Positions 1 through 8,327 of a stretch of DNA of 24,996 bases are shown here, piece after piece. Below the pieces are notes generated by a model. It was not told the origin of the DNA, did no database searches, and worked only from the letters and a program-made list of their open reading frames with translations. The position numbers and the translations under genes were made by a program. The stretch is from contig JAZNZB010000047.1 of assembly GCA_045594705.1 (NCBI GenBank), positions 1 through 24,996 of the forward strand, in the 5' to 3' direction. Origin of the DNA: SVQP01 sp045594705. Its GTDB lineage: Bacteria > Bacillota > Clostridia > Oscillospirales > CAG-272. Position 1 is the stretch's first letter. Each line of letters opens with the position of its first letter.

Positions 1-102
1 GCTTTTGGCGGTTTCTGCGAGATAAAAACGATTATCAATCGTTTTTATCTTGCCTACCCAACGAGCTACGCTTGTCGGACATCATAAACAAAAGCGTGAG
101 CT
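1..102. repeat. 102-bp direct repeat, copy 1 (probable assembly artefact)
   Basis: Positions 1-102 are identical to 187-288. This copy is joined at 103 to a sequencing adapter, whereas the second copy continues into normal genomic sequence at 289. The simplest reading is that a short library insert of 102 bp was read through into its adapters, and the assembler unrolled the resulting insert-adapter loop once. Both copies contain a perfect 11-bp hairpin (GATAAAAACGA / TCGTTTTTATC). This copy should not be counted as real genome sequence. Confidence 0.85.
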
Positions 103-186
103 AAGTCGGAGGCCAAGCGGTCTTAGGAAGACAACTTAGTAATTCAACTCCTTGGCTCACAGAACGACATGGCTACGATCCGACTT
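103..186. other. BGI/MGI DNBSEQ adapter pair with 10-base index (contamination)
   Basis: 103-134 reads AAGTCGGAGGCCAAGC and onwards for 32 bases, which I recognise as the DNBSEQ forward adapter. 145-186 is the reverse complement of the 42-base reverse adapter, which begins AAGTCGGATCGTAGCC. Between them lie 10 bases (135-144, CTTAGTAATT) in the position of the sample index. The block ends exactly where the 102-bp repeats begin on either side. This is library-construction sequence, not bacterial DNA. The adapter match is from memory and needs an exact string comparison, but the lengths, order and orientation all fit. Confidence 0.93.
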
Positions 187-280
187 GCTTTTGGCGGTTT
201 CTGCGAGATAAAAACGATTATCAATCGTTTTTATCTTGCCTACCCAACGAGCTACGCTTGTCGGACATCATAAACAAAAG

Positions 281-288
<8 letters not shown>
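187..288. repeat. 102-bp direct repeat, copy 2 (probably the genuine genomic copy)
   Basis: Identical to 1-102 but continuous with the tRNA region. It contains a perfect inverted repeat GATAAAAACGA / TCGTTTTTATC with a 7-base spacer. On the minus strand it carries a D-arm-like string (GTAGCTCGTTGGGTAG). On the minus strand the spacer reads TTGATAA, like a tRNA-Ile(GAT) anticodon loop, but the stem is 11 bp, so it is not a standard tRNA. It may be a dispersed intergenic repeat or a decayed tRNA-like sequence. Confidence 0.6.
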
Positions 289-430
<142 letters not shown>

Positions 431-449
431 ATATTGAATTTTTCCCGCT

Positions 450-538
450 TGGTGCCGGTGACCGGGGTCGAACCGGTACGATACTCTCGTATCACGGGAT
501 TTTAAGTCCCGGGCGTCTGCCTATTCCGCCACACCGGC
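450..538 (-). tRNA. tRNA-Leu (anticodon TAA)
   Basis: Acceptor stem GCCGGTG/CACCGGC, discriminator A, encoded CCA (450-452). The anticodon arm is CGGGA-CTTAAAA-TCCCG with anticodon TAA. The long variable arm (TGATACGAGAGTATCGTA) marks a class II tRNA, as expected for leucine. Length is 86 nt without CCA. It is transcribed first, then tRNA-fMet 19 nt downstream, from the consensus promoter at 571-599. Confidence 0.95.
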
Positions 539-570
539 GTTCAAGCATGGCCTTCTCAAAGGACTCATAT

Positions 571-599
571 ATTATAGCATCCGTTTTCCTGTTTGTCAA
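571..599 (-). promoter_or_regulatory. Consensus sigma-A promoter of the tRNA unit
   Basis: On the minus strand TTGACA (599-594), 17-bp spacer, TATAAT (576-571), both hexamers perfect. It is 32 bp upstream of tRNA-Leu, the usual arrangement for a strong stable-RNA promoter. The rest of 539-779 is A+T-rich and shows no coding features. Confidence 0.92.
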
Positions 600-779
600 C
601 CCCTTTTTTGAAAAAAGTAAAAATTCTTTTCGTTTCTTTTCTGATTTTTTCGCACACTTCGACAGACGCTTGTCATATCTGCAAGTTCCCTTCCCTGTCA
701 AGCGTCGCGTTGCGGATCAAACTTTCACCAAATATGCAATCTTATCCCCGTTTGGGCTACATACTCTCTCTTTCCGTTG

Positions 780-808
780 TTGAAATCTCTTGTTCTTTTT
801 GCTATAAT
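780..808 (+). promoter_or_regulatory. Promoter of the XRE-family regulator
   Basis: TTGAAA (780-785), 17-bp spacer, TATAAT (803-808), 44 bp upstream of the regulator's start codon. Confidence 0.75.
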
Positions 809-852
809 GGTGTCAACGGATCCGGAACATCAAAAATCAAGGAGTATTTTTT

Positions 853-1665
853 ATGACGATAGGAAAAAACATTGCTGAACTGAGAAAAAGCAGCGGCATG
901 ACGCAGGAGCAGCTTGCGGAAATGCTTGGCGTGACCCCTCAAGCGGTTTCCAAATGGGAAAATGAGGTCACCATGCCCGATATCATGCTTCTTCCTGTCA
1001 TTGCAGGATGCTTTGACATTACGATTGACGAGCTTTACGGTGGCAGAAAGTCGGCTGAAAAGCGCAAGGCAGTAAATTATGATGAGATTCCCGAGATGCT
1101 GTACGACACAATCATTGAGCTGACACAGCGCGGCTGGGTGGACAGCGTGGAAGGCAAGGATCTTGCCCTGGAAAAAGAAAAAATGAGATCTTATCTGGAC
1201 GAAAACCGTCAAGTGAAAACGGTCACGTTTTCCAATGAAGGCGGGGCGATCATTGCCACATCGGAGATCGGGCTTTTGCACAGAGGAAAAGCGAATGCAG
1301 AGCAGCTTGTAACGGATGAGATCGGACGGGTGCTTGAGATCTTATCAAAGCCTGCCGTAAGAAAGGTCTTTGCTTTTCAGACCGAAAACATTTCCAAGCC
1401 CATTACAGCTCCCTATGCAGCAAAAAAATGCGGTATTACTTCCGAGGAAGCGGCAATAGCGCTGGAGCTGTTGACCGAGATCCACGTCGATCACCCGACC
1501 GAGGTCATGCTGGACGAGGACTCGCCCGTGCGCATGTATTCGCTCGACAGCGGCGAGTGGGTGATGTATGCGCTGATGATTTTGAAGACCGCAAGACTGA
1601 TGGAGGAAAACCAACAGCACTACTTCAATTATCGCGGCTCCTACAATAACCTTTGGATTCAGTAA
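853..1665 (+). CDS. XRE-family helix-turn-helix transcriptional regulator
   Basis: A 270-aa probable DNA-binding regulator. Residues 1-62 form a typical Cro/CI-type HTH domain: the segments LAEMLGVTPQAVSKWENE and ITIDELYGG are textbook for Clostridia XRE proteins. The remaining ~200 residues are a soluble region that I do not recognise, with no obvious catalytic motif; it could sense a ligand or form the dimer. The start is supported by AAGGAG at 839-844, eight bases upstream, and by the promoter at 780-808. It is a single-gene unit with a terminator at 1707-1734. Its targets cannot be inferred from the neighbours, which run on the opposite strand. Confidence 0.85.
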   Translation: MTIGKNIAELRKSSGMTQEQLAEMLGVTPQAVSKWENEVTMPDIMLLPVIAGCFDITIDELYGGRKSAEKRKAVNYDEIPEMLYDTIIELTQRGWVDSVEGKDLALEKEKMRSYLDENRQVKTVTFSNEGGAIIATSEIGLLHRGKANAEQLVTDEIGRVLEILSKPAVRKVFAFQTENISKPITAPYAAKKCGITSEEAAIALELLTEIHVDHPTEVMLDEDSPVRMYSLDSGEWVMYALMILKTARLMEENQQHYFNYRGSYNNLWIQ

Positions 1666-1706
1666 TTGGCTTGTATCATCGATTCCCGACACTTTTTATA
1701 AAACTG

Positions 1707-1734
1707 CCCCGACAGATTTCAAGATCTGTCGGGG
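1707..1734 (+). terminator. Intrinsic terminator after the XRE regulator
   Basis: An 11-bp perfect stem CCCCGACAGAT / ATCTGTCGGGG with a 6-nt loop, followed by a T-rich run (TTACTCTTTTTCTTCT). It may also act weakly on the opposing oxidoreductase transcript. Confidence 0.85.
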
Positions 1735-1773
1735 TTACTCTTTTTCTTCTGCGTAGCAGTTTTTATCTTGTTC

Positions 1774-1821
1774 GTAGGGGCGTTCTGCGAACGCCCGCGA
1801 GCGAACACAGTTCGCCCCTAC
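1774..1821. repeat. Palindromic intergenic repeat (GTAGGGGCG...CGCCCCTAC)
   Basis: Outer arms GTAGGGGCG (1774-1782) and CGCCCCTAC (1813-1821) enclose two small internal hairpins (CGTTC/GAACG and CGAA/TTCG), giving a three-branched fold. It lies between convergent transcripts, as REP or MITE-type elements do. It differs from the element family at 16940 and 24919. Confidence 0.65.
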
Positions 1822-1870
1822 CGTATATCAGATAAACATCTTTATGAGAAAAAGCCCTTTGCTCGTTTTT

Positions 1871-3334
1871 TTATTTTCTCTTTTCCCTTTTATCAATCAG
1901 CTTGACCGCGTCTATGCCGGACATCGCGGCGATGGGCAGGCCGCCGGGGGCCATGAGCCATTGCGTGGCAAGCATGACGTTACAAAGGCCCGGAACGTCG
2001 CCCGACAGCAGCATGGGAGGAGATCCCGCAGGCATGATAAAGCTCATAAACGAGCCAACCTGCGATTCTACGAAGCGACGGTAGGTTGCGGGCGTCCATG
2101 AATCGATGCAGGTGATCTTGCCCTTGAGTGCGGGCATGCGATCACAAAGGATCTCTTGCACCGCCTCGACCATGCGCTGCTTATTCTGTGCGTATGCCTC
2201 TTTATCGCTATACAGCTCGACCGATTTTTTCGCATCGTCCTCCAGGCAATAGATCATAGTCTGCATAAGGCTCTTTCCCTCGGGAGAAAAGCCCGGCTCA
2301 TGCGAGAACTCGCGCAGCATGACGTAATCGCCGCATAAAAGCTCTCTGAACTGCTCGGGGATCTCGTAAACCATCTCACCCTCAAACGGTGCGTGCGCAC
2401 CGTCAAAGGCAAACGCGCACTGATGGCATGCAAAGCGGATCATTTTGGGATCCCGATACTGCGCTGCCAGCTTTTTTGGCATATACGAGCGATCCAGCAG
2501 CGTACCGAAAGCCACGTCCGGGTCGGCTGTAATGATCACGTAATCCGCGCGCACGGTCGTGCCGTCGTCCAGCAGCACGGACTCTACCCTGCCGCTCTTT
2601 GTGTTGATCCTCTGCACACCGTTTTTGAGCTGCAGCACACCGCCCAAAGAGCGATACCGCTCGACCATACGGTCTGCCATAGCGCAGGATGAGCCCTGCG
2701 GAATGCCGCCGTTTTTGCCGGTAAAGGTCGCAAACACCATAATCAAGGCAAGAGAGCTGAAGTGTCCGAGCATAAACGAAAGGAAAAACTCCTTTAGCAC
2801 GGGATGCTTGAAGCGGTCTGCCAGATCCTTGACGCTGCAGTTATAATACTTGAGCAGATCGGGGAGTGCGGTCAGCTTTTCCCATGCATTGCTTGCGCGC
2901 TCGCAATCCTTACCGCCCATCCCCTGCAGGCGTTGCACGGATCTCATTGCTCTGACAAAGCCCTTGATCTCCTTTTTGTCCGCCGGTGAGATTGCCAGCA
3001 TATCGCGCTCCAAGACCTCGACGTCCTTACACAGTGATAGCTTTGTACCGTCCGGATGCTCGTAGGTATACAGCGTTTGGGGCTGATACACCGGGATATC
3101 CTGTCCGAGTGCGCCGACTTTTTCCCACATTTTATAAAAGCCGGTGACCGGGTTGGTGCCCGTGAGCCAATGGATGCAGTTATCAATGTGATAGCCTTGG
3201 CGATCCCAGCCTGTCAGATTGCCGCCCGCTTTGAAATGCCGCTCGTAAATGGTTGCACTGTGTCCGTGCAGCTGCGCACAAATCCCTGCGGTAAGCCCCG
3301 AAACACCTGCGCCTATAATGATAATATTTGCCAT
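1871..3334 (-). CDS. FAD-dependent oxidoreductase of the phytoene desaturase (CrtI-like) family
   Basis: A 487-aa flavoprotein. The N terminus has the FAD-binding dinucleotide fold: GAGVSG at residues 8-13 followed by an acidic residue near 31 (IYERHFKAGG). The C terminus has the second flavin motif (LLSGDVPG, then APGGLPIAAMSG). Length and both motifs fit the CrtI/phytoene-desaturase-like or all-trans-retinol-saturase-like group. In Clostridia such proteins are common, seldom linked to carotenoid genes, and of unknown substrate; no carotenoid gene is present here. It is the last gene of a four-gene minus-strand operon, 34 bp after the SbcC-like ATPase. The ribosome site is weak (GGAAAC), so it may depend on upstream translation. 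Confidence 0.8.
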   Translation of the reverse strand: MANIIIIGAGVSGLTAGICAQLHGHSATIYERHFKAGGNLTGWDRQGYHIDNCIHWLTGTNPVTGFYKMWEKVGALGQDIPVYQPQTLYTYEHPDGTKLSLCKDVEVLERDMLAISPADKKEIKGFVRAMRSVQRLQGMGGKDCERASNAWEKLTALPDLLKYYNCSVKDLADRFKHPVLKEFFLSFMLGHFSSLALIMVFATFTGKNGGIPQGSSCAMADRMVERYRSLGGVLQLKNGVQRINTKSGRVESVLLDDGTTVRADYVIITADPDVAFGTLLDRSYMPKKLAAQYRDPKMIRFACHQCAFAFDGAHAPFEGEMVYEIPEQFRELLCGDYVMLREFSHEPGFSPEGKSLMQTMIYCLEDDAKKSVELYSDKEAYAQNKQRMVEAVQEILCDRMPALKGKITCIDSWTPATYRRFVESQVGSFMSFIMPAGSPPMLLSGDVPGLCNVMLATQWLMAPGGLPIAAMSGIDAVKLIDKREKRK

Positions 3335-3368
3335 ATCATAGTTTCCGTTTCTGTAATTTCAAAGACAA

Positions 3369-5804
3369 TTATTCCCTGCAGGTCAGATAAATAATCTGAT
3401 ATTCCTCGGATAGCGCGTCAAGCAGCCTGCGTGCGGCACGGGCGCGCTCGTCATCCAGATAAACGAACGGGTCGTCCAGCACAAGGCAGGGCTTTTGCTG
3501 CTCAAAAAGTCCGTCCGCCAAGGAAAGCCGCAGGCAAAAGCCTACCATGTCTCTCCAGCCGCTGCTCAGATACTCAATGCTGCGGCTCTTGCCCTTTTCC
3601 ATGAGCATGATGCCGAAATCGGTATCCATGGTAAACTTCTTTTCCTCTCCGCCCATCTGCTGCATGCGGGAAATAAACGCACTCTGCATCTTATCCAGAT
3701 AACGCGAGGAAAGATTTTCCCTTGCCTGTGTCATGTATTTCTCAGCTTGCACAATGGCGTTGTAATTGGCATTCTGCACAGCAAGCGTATCCTGCAGAGC
3801 CTGCTGCTCCGAGACCAAGGCTCCGTATGCATCGGCCGATTCATACAATGCCTCCGCCCTTTGTATAAGCGAGGTCAGATGTGCATTCTGCTCCTTATAG
3901 AGGATCTGACTCTGCTCCCATTGAACCGAGATATCCTCGGGATCGGGCAGCTTTTCGTCCTGGTCGCTTGCCTCTGCCAGACTGCGCACATGATTCTCCA
4001 GGGCAAATTTGCGCGCCGCATCCTCCTTTTGCGCGATTTCCTGTCTGCGTCGTTGCAGATCGGAAAGCACGGTTCTCATCTCGGCCAGCACAAAGGCGCA
4101 ATCCGAGCGATCAAATGCTCTGTTCCATTTTCCAAGGAAGCTACTGATGGCGTCCCAGTCCTCATCCGCCTCGGCAACAATGCCCTCATAAAGCGCATCC
4201 TTTGCTTTTTGCTGCTCGCAAAGACGCAGATATTGCTCTGTGGTATGCTTGAGCGCGGTCAGCGCGGAAATATAGCCGCCGTCTACCGAAAGCGCATGCT
4301 TTTGTGCAAGGGCGACCGGCACACTCGCCTTATCGGTATATTTTTCCTTAAATTCCTGAACAAGCCCCAGCTCTCTTGTGCGCTTTTCGAGCAGCTGACG
4401 CTTGGTCTCAATCTTCAATGCCGCATCGGCTGCGCGCTTGCTTCTGCCAGACAGCTGCGCTGCCGAAACTGCGCCAAGCAGTACAAATACGGCAAGTCCC
4501 AGCATCGCCACACCGCCAATACCGCAAACGATCCCCAAAAATACGCGATTGCCAAGCAGCAGCACTGCCGCCACGATCAGCAGCACAACCGAAAGCGAAG
4601 CCAGCACTACGCCCATAACCTTACCAAAAGCAGCCTTTTTTCCCTGCTTTCCCGTTTTGGGCGGTGCGGGATCACCGATGGCATTCGCCTGCTCCTCCAG
4701 GGAATCTGCCAAAGCCTTGTGCGCGCGGATCTCGCCCTCGATATTTCTCAGCTCGTCACATACGGCCAACGCCTCGTTGATCTGAGAGATCGGAGTCACA
4801 CCGTTTTGGAAGGTAAGCGCCAAGGCAGCGATCGCCTCTTTGGTGCTTGCATCACTCTGCATCTGCTGCGCTCTACCCGAAAGCGTGGTCAGCTGTCCTG
4901 CTAAAAGCTGATGCTTTTCCGCCTCGGCAAGCGTGGGCGCACCGCCCGCAAATTCGCCCTCTATGGCGTCCGCTGCGCGCTTGGCGGCAGAGATCTCACT
5001 GCGCATGCGGCTATACGCCTCCAGCGTTGCGCGACGCTCCTTTTGTCCAACCGCTTTTGTCAGACTGCGATGCAGGCTTTGCATCTGTTGCTCACTGTGC
5101 GCAACAATGGGGCTAAGCTCTGCAATCTCGTGATCCAGCTGCTGCGCCTGTGCCTTTTGCACCGTGCATACCTCGATCTGTCTTTGCAGCTCGACCAAGC
5201 GCCGCTCGCCCGCATAGATCTCACCGCGCTCGCCCGTGGTTTTATAATAACGCTTGCGCTTGACCAGCGCATCAATGGCTTGCTCATAATTGCCAAGGTC
5301 ATTCTCTGCCTCCAAGAGGTGATTGAGCTTGGTATTGATGCTGTTGTTGGCTGATTTTTCCACCTTCCCGTGGATATGGGCCGTAGCATCCATATACACC
5401 GTTCGGCTAAAGCCGTCTGCGTCGATCCCAAAAAGCTCCTGACCGATCTGTTCACTGTAATCGTTGCACACCTTACCTGTGTCCAGAGCATACAGCGCAA
5501 AGGTATCCTCACTCTCCTTTGCACCAAAGAAGCGTTCTATACGGTATTGCTTTCCGTTCGCCTCAAATTCCAGATTGCCGCCAAAGCTGCCCCCTGTCCA
5601 AGGTGCATAACGCTTGCGAGGATTTTCAGCCACGCTGCGCGCACGGCTGTCTCCCAGCCCGTAAAACATGCTGCGCAAAAATGCGGCAAAGGTACTCTTG
5701 CCCCAGCCGTTGGGGGCTGCGATGACGTTGACGCCATCAGAAAATTCATAAGTAAAGTCCTGCAGGTTTCCAAAGCCTGCGATATAGAGTCGGATCAGCT
5801 TCAT
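3369..5804 (-). CDS. SbcC/YhaN-like AAA ATPase with internal membrane segment
   Basis: An 811-aa SMC/Rad50-type ATPase. Residues 1-110 form the N-terminal ATPase lobe with a Walker A variant APNGWGKST (30-38). Long coiled-coil stretches follow (about 180-300 and 470-700). The C-terminal lobe has an ABC-like signature (YLSSGWRDMVGF, near 735-750) and Walker B (CLVLDDPF, 773-780). Between the coiled coils, about residues 396-450, is a strongly hydrophobic double segment, as in Bacillus YhaN, which suggests membrane anchoring. Its start overlaps the upstream phosphoesterase stop by four bases (ATGA), with a strong GAGGAGGTG ribosome site. By family, the pair should form an SbcCD/Mre11-Rad50-like nuclease complex for DNA repair; this is inferred from the fold and gene order. 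Confidence 0.85.
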   Translation of the reverse strand: MKLIRLYIAGFGNLQDFTYEFSDGVNVIAAPNGWGKSTFAAFLRSMFYGLGDSRARSVAENPRKRYAPWTGGSFGGNLEFEANGKQYRIERFFGAKESEDTFALYALDTGKVCNDYSEQIGQELFGIDADGFSRTVYMDATAHIHGKVEKSANNSINTKLNHLLEAENDLGNYEQAIDALVKRKRYYKTTGERGEIYAGERRLVELQRQIEVCTVQKAQAQQLDHEIAELSPIVAHSEQQMQSLHRSLTKAVGQKERRATLEAYSRMRSEISAAKRAADAIEGEFAGGAPTLAEAEKHQLLAGQLTTLSGRAQQMQSDASTKEAIAALALTFQNGVTPISQINEALAVCDELRNIEGEIRAHKALADSLEEQANAIGDPAPPKTGKQGKKAAFGKVMGVVLASLSVVLLIVAAVLLLGNRVFLGIVCGIGGVAMLGLAVFVLLGAVSAAQLSGRSKRAADAALKIETKRQLLEKRTRELGLVQEFKEKYTDKASVPVALAQKHALSVDGGYISALTALKHTTEQYLRLCEQQKAKDALYEGIVAEADEDWDAISSFLGKWNRAFDRSDCAFVLAEMRTVLSDLQRRRQEIAQKEDAARKFALENHVRSLAEASDQDEKLPDPEDISVQWEQSQILYKEQNAHLTSLIQRAEALYESADAYGALVSEQQALQDTLAVQNANYNAIVQAEKYMTQARENLSSRYLDKMQSAFISRMQQMGGEEKKFTMDTDFGIMLMEKGKSRSIEYLSSGWRDMVGFCLRLSLADGLFEQQKPCLVLDDPFVYLDDERARAARRLLDALSEEYQIIYLTCRE

Positions 5805-6883
5805 GCGTCCACCTCCTCACCGCCAAGTGCACGGATGCCCTTTTCAATGACCTGCATTTTGATCTCCTCGTCCAAATCCGAGGCAAGCACCAGTCTGACG
5901 AATTCGCCCTTGAGAGAGATGTCGTTTTGGTAGTCCTCTGCGCGGATGCTCAGCCTGGTTTTGTCATACACCTTGGCGAAATAAAAGTGCTGCAAAAGCA
6001 CGCTTGCCGCGTATGAAGCATCGTGGCAGGTATCGGGGGCAACACTGCCCACCATCTCTACCTTGACCAGATCCTGTGCACTTGCCTGACTGCAGGCGTC
6101 CAGCACGGTCTGCTCAAGAGAAAGCAGGCTGTCACATTCCGAAACGTCCACCGAGAAGACGTGACATTTGCGCCTTGCCAGCGAGACGAACTGCGTAGCG
6201 ATCTTACCCGACTCATCCACGTCCAGCATGACAAAGCCCTTGTTGCCGCACTCGTCAAACCCACGCCCCTCCGGGCAGCCCGCATAGCAGTATACGCCGC
6301 GTGCGTCCAGCGCGTCAATGCGGAAGGAGTGGATATGGCCAAGTGCCAGGTAGTCCAAATTCTTATCCGCCAGTGCACGCAGGTTGACGCCCGCATCATA
6401 GCGGCTGTCCGATTCGTAGATCTGCCCGTGCAGCATGGCAATATTGACGCGCTCCGGATCGGGAGCAAGCGCGTCGTACGTTTCCTTTGTATCAGGATCC
6501 ACGCATCCCCAGATGCTGACGCCATCGATCCTGTATTCCTGCCACGCATCGCCAAACACGTGCAGGTTTTCGGGCAGCGGCGTTTTGGTATCGGTAAAGC
6601 CGACCTCTCCCTCATCGTGGTTGCCCGAAAGATAGAAAAATTCAATACTTGGGTGCTGCGCCATCAGATCCAACACGTAGGATCTTGTACGCTTGGCACA
6701 GGAAGCCCCGTCAAACAAATCTCCCGCGATCAGCACGCCGCGCACGTCGTGCTCCGCGCCGTAACGGATCATATCCGCAAAGCCCAGAAGCAGCTCTCTC
6801 TTGCGCTCCTTGGCTTGCTCGGGAGAGAGATTGGATTCCATAACCGAATCCAGATGGATGTCCGCACAATGCAAAAGCTTCAT
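5801..6883 (-). CDS. Metallophosphoesterase, SbcD/YhaO-like DNA nuclease subunit
   Basis: A 360-aa calcineurin-like phosphoesterase. All metal-ligand motifs are present in order: D8-x-H10, GDLFD (D55), GNHDE (N88, H89), LHG (H152) and GHIHS (H183, H185). This is the Mre11/SbcD pattern, and the length fits YhaO/SbcD. Its stop overlaps the start of the SbcC-like ATPase, so the two are translationally coupled and probably act as one complex processing DNA ends. The ATG at 6883 is the first possible start after an in-frame stop. The best ribosome site (AAAGGAG) lies about 15 bases away, longer than usual, so initiation may be inefficient or re-initiating. Confidence 0.88.
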   Translation of the reverse strand: MKLLHCADIHLDSVMESNLSPEQAKERKRELLLGFADMIRYGAEHDVRGVLIAGDLFDGASCAKRTRSYVLDLMAQHPSIEFFYLSGNHDEGEVGFTDTKTPLPENLHVFGDAWQEYRIDGVSIWGCVDPDTKETYDALAPDPERVNIAMLHGQIYESDSRYDAGVNLRALADKNLDYLALGHIHSFRIDALDARGVYCYAGCPEGRGFDECGNKGFVMLDVDESGKIATQFVSLARRKCHVFSVDVSECDSLLSLEQTVLDACSQASAQDLVKVEMVGSVAPDTCHDASYAASVLLQHFYFAKVYDKTRLSIRAEDYQNDISLKGEFVRLVLASDLDEEIKMQVIEKGIRALGGEEVDA

Positions 6884-6906
6884 AAGGTCTTCTCAAATCT
6901 CCTTTC

Positions 6907-8166
6907 TCAGCGGCTGATCTTTCTTGCCTCCAGGTAATATCTCTTATCCTTTGCATGCCCCATGGAAAAGGTCTTTCTGGGCAGTGCGCCGTCAAAAATG
7001 ACGGTACGGAACAATTCGTCCTTGTGCATGCCGTCAAACATAAAGCCCAAAGTGTGCTCGGGCTTACAAAGCGTCTTGAGTGCTTTTTCGCCGTGAATGT
7101 AGTCGATCTCCACCTCGGGATGAGCGGCAAGATACGCGTCCGCAAAATCCTGCACCGTACCCACGGTCAGTTGCTTTTCGGGATGCGCAATACAAACCTC
7201 TTTGGTATTCTCACCCCAGATAAAGGTCACCTTCTGCGCGTCGGCATTTCCTCGCAGTCCCGCCGCGTATGCTTCAAATTCACCGATCACAGCCTCGGGC
7301 TCTACGCCAAACATGATGCGGTAGATCGGCTCGAAATGCAAGGATTCGTCGTGCAGATTAACCACCTCGCAAAGCGCGTAGCGCGCGGGGTGTGTAAGTG
7401 CCTCGTCGCCAAGCTTTTGCTTGAGCTCCTCATAGCAGGCCTTGGCAGTGGCCAGCGAGTGATTGCCGTCGCCCACTGCGAACAATAAGGGCGCAAGCCC
7501 TTCTTTGCCGTATCTTGCCTGCATCTGCTCCTCTGTCACAAGCTGTTGCAAGGCCTTTTGAATACTTTCGCAACGCTCCGAGGGGATGCGGAAGCCGCAG
7601 ATCTCACCCCCACCGATCATGAGTCGGAATGCATACGCGGGCTCTTGCTCACAAAGGCTGTGCGCAAGCGGCATAACGGTATGCGCGGGGTCGTCGATCA
7701 GAAGCATGACGTGCGGCAGCTCTAAGCACGCATTGCGGCGCACCTGCACGCGTGGCGGAATTCTCTCCAGCACCGTGCCCTCGGTAGCGCGGATCAGTGT
7801 CTCCGCGCCCTTATGATAGTCATATTCCTCCAAGTCGATGACACCGATCAGGCCCTGTCTGATCGAGCTGTCCGATTGCTGACGGCGCACGTAGATCATG
7901 CAGTCCTTATGCTCGTGCAATACCTCGGCAAGGCACTGTTCCATGGCAGCATTGATGCGCGGAATGCGCTCTGCCTGCTCACTAAGATATACCTCGGGCA
8001 GGATCATGTGGAGCGTGGAGGGCTTGTTGCCAACCTTCCCTGCAACCGCCTCCCAATATTCGGGCTCACTGGTAAACTGGTCGCAAGCCACCACCGCCCA
8101 CAGGTAAGCCTCATGCTCGGAAAAATCGGGCAACAGGATATCAGCCGAAAAAAAACTGTATTTCAT
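6907..8166 (-). CDS. DUF1015 family protein
   Basis: A 419-aa soluble protein of the DUF1015 family. Recognisable segments are the early WAVVACDQFTSEP-type motif, the central RRNACLELPHVMLLIDDP region and GDGNHSLATAK near residue 232. Some members of this superfamily have been linked to free-serine kinase (SerK) activity in archaea, but in Clostridia the gene is usually beside serine-biosynthesis genes, and none are seen here. Function is therefore left open. It is the first gene of the minus-strand operon, with a promoter at 8198-8226 and a GAGGT ribosome site. It is followed after 23 bp by the phosphoesterase. Confidence 0.82.
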   Translation of the reverse strand: MKYSFFSADILLPDFSEHEAYLWAVVACDQFTSEPEYWEAVAGKVGNKPSTLHMILPEVYLSEQAERIPRINAAMEQCLAEVLHEHKDCMIYVRRQQSDSSIRQGLIGVIDLEEYDYHKGAETLIRATEGTVLERIPPRVQVRRNACLELPHVMLLIDDPAHTVMPLAHSLCEQEPAYAFRLMIGGGEICGFRIPSERCESIQKALQQLVTEEQMQARYGKEGLAPLLFAVGDGNHSLATAKACYEELKQKLGDEALTHPARYALCEVVNLHDESLHFEPIYRIMFGVEPEAVIGEFEAYAAGLRGNADAQKVTFIWGENTKEVCIAHPEKQLTVGTVQDFADAYLAAHPEVEIDYIHGEKALKTLCKPEHTLGFMFDGMHKDELFRTVIFDGALPRKTFSMGHAKDKRYYLEARKISR

Positions 8167-8197
8167 ATACGTACCTCACACATAGATTTCTACTATT

Positions 8198-8226
8198 ATT
8201 TTAACTCATTTTTCGCCATAAATCAA
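8198..8226 (-). promoter_or_regulatory. Promoter of the DUF1015-SbcDC-like-oxidoreductase operon
   Basis: On the minus strand TTGATT (8226-8221), 17-bp spacer, TAAAAT (8203-8198), 31 bp upstream of the DUF1015 start. It is divergent from the ABC transporter promoter, with about 39 bp between the two -35 boxes. Confidence 0.65.
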
Positions 8227-8265
8227 GCAGTGTGGAAAATGTTTACATTCAGAGTCGCATTTTCC

Positions 8266-8294
8266 TTGTATTTGACCGATTTTCGTGATATAAT
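8266..8294 (+). promoter_or_regulatory. Promoter of the ABC transporter
   Basis: TTGTAT (8266-8271), 17-bp spacer, TATAAT (8289-8294). A better-looking TTGACC at 8272 would give only an 11-bp spacer and was not chosen. Confidence 0.6.
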
Positions 8295-8327
8295 GATCAT
8301 AATCTCAAAAAAAGGAAGTGAACGCGT

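Noticed and set aside
3495..4904. Plus-strand reading frame of 469 codons
   Set aside because: It is antisense to the SbcC-like ATPase gene, which has clear motifs, overlap coupling and a ribosome site; no family features in the antisense product.
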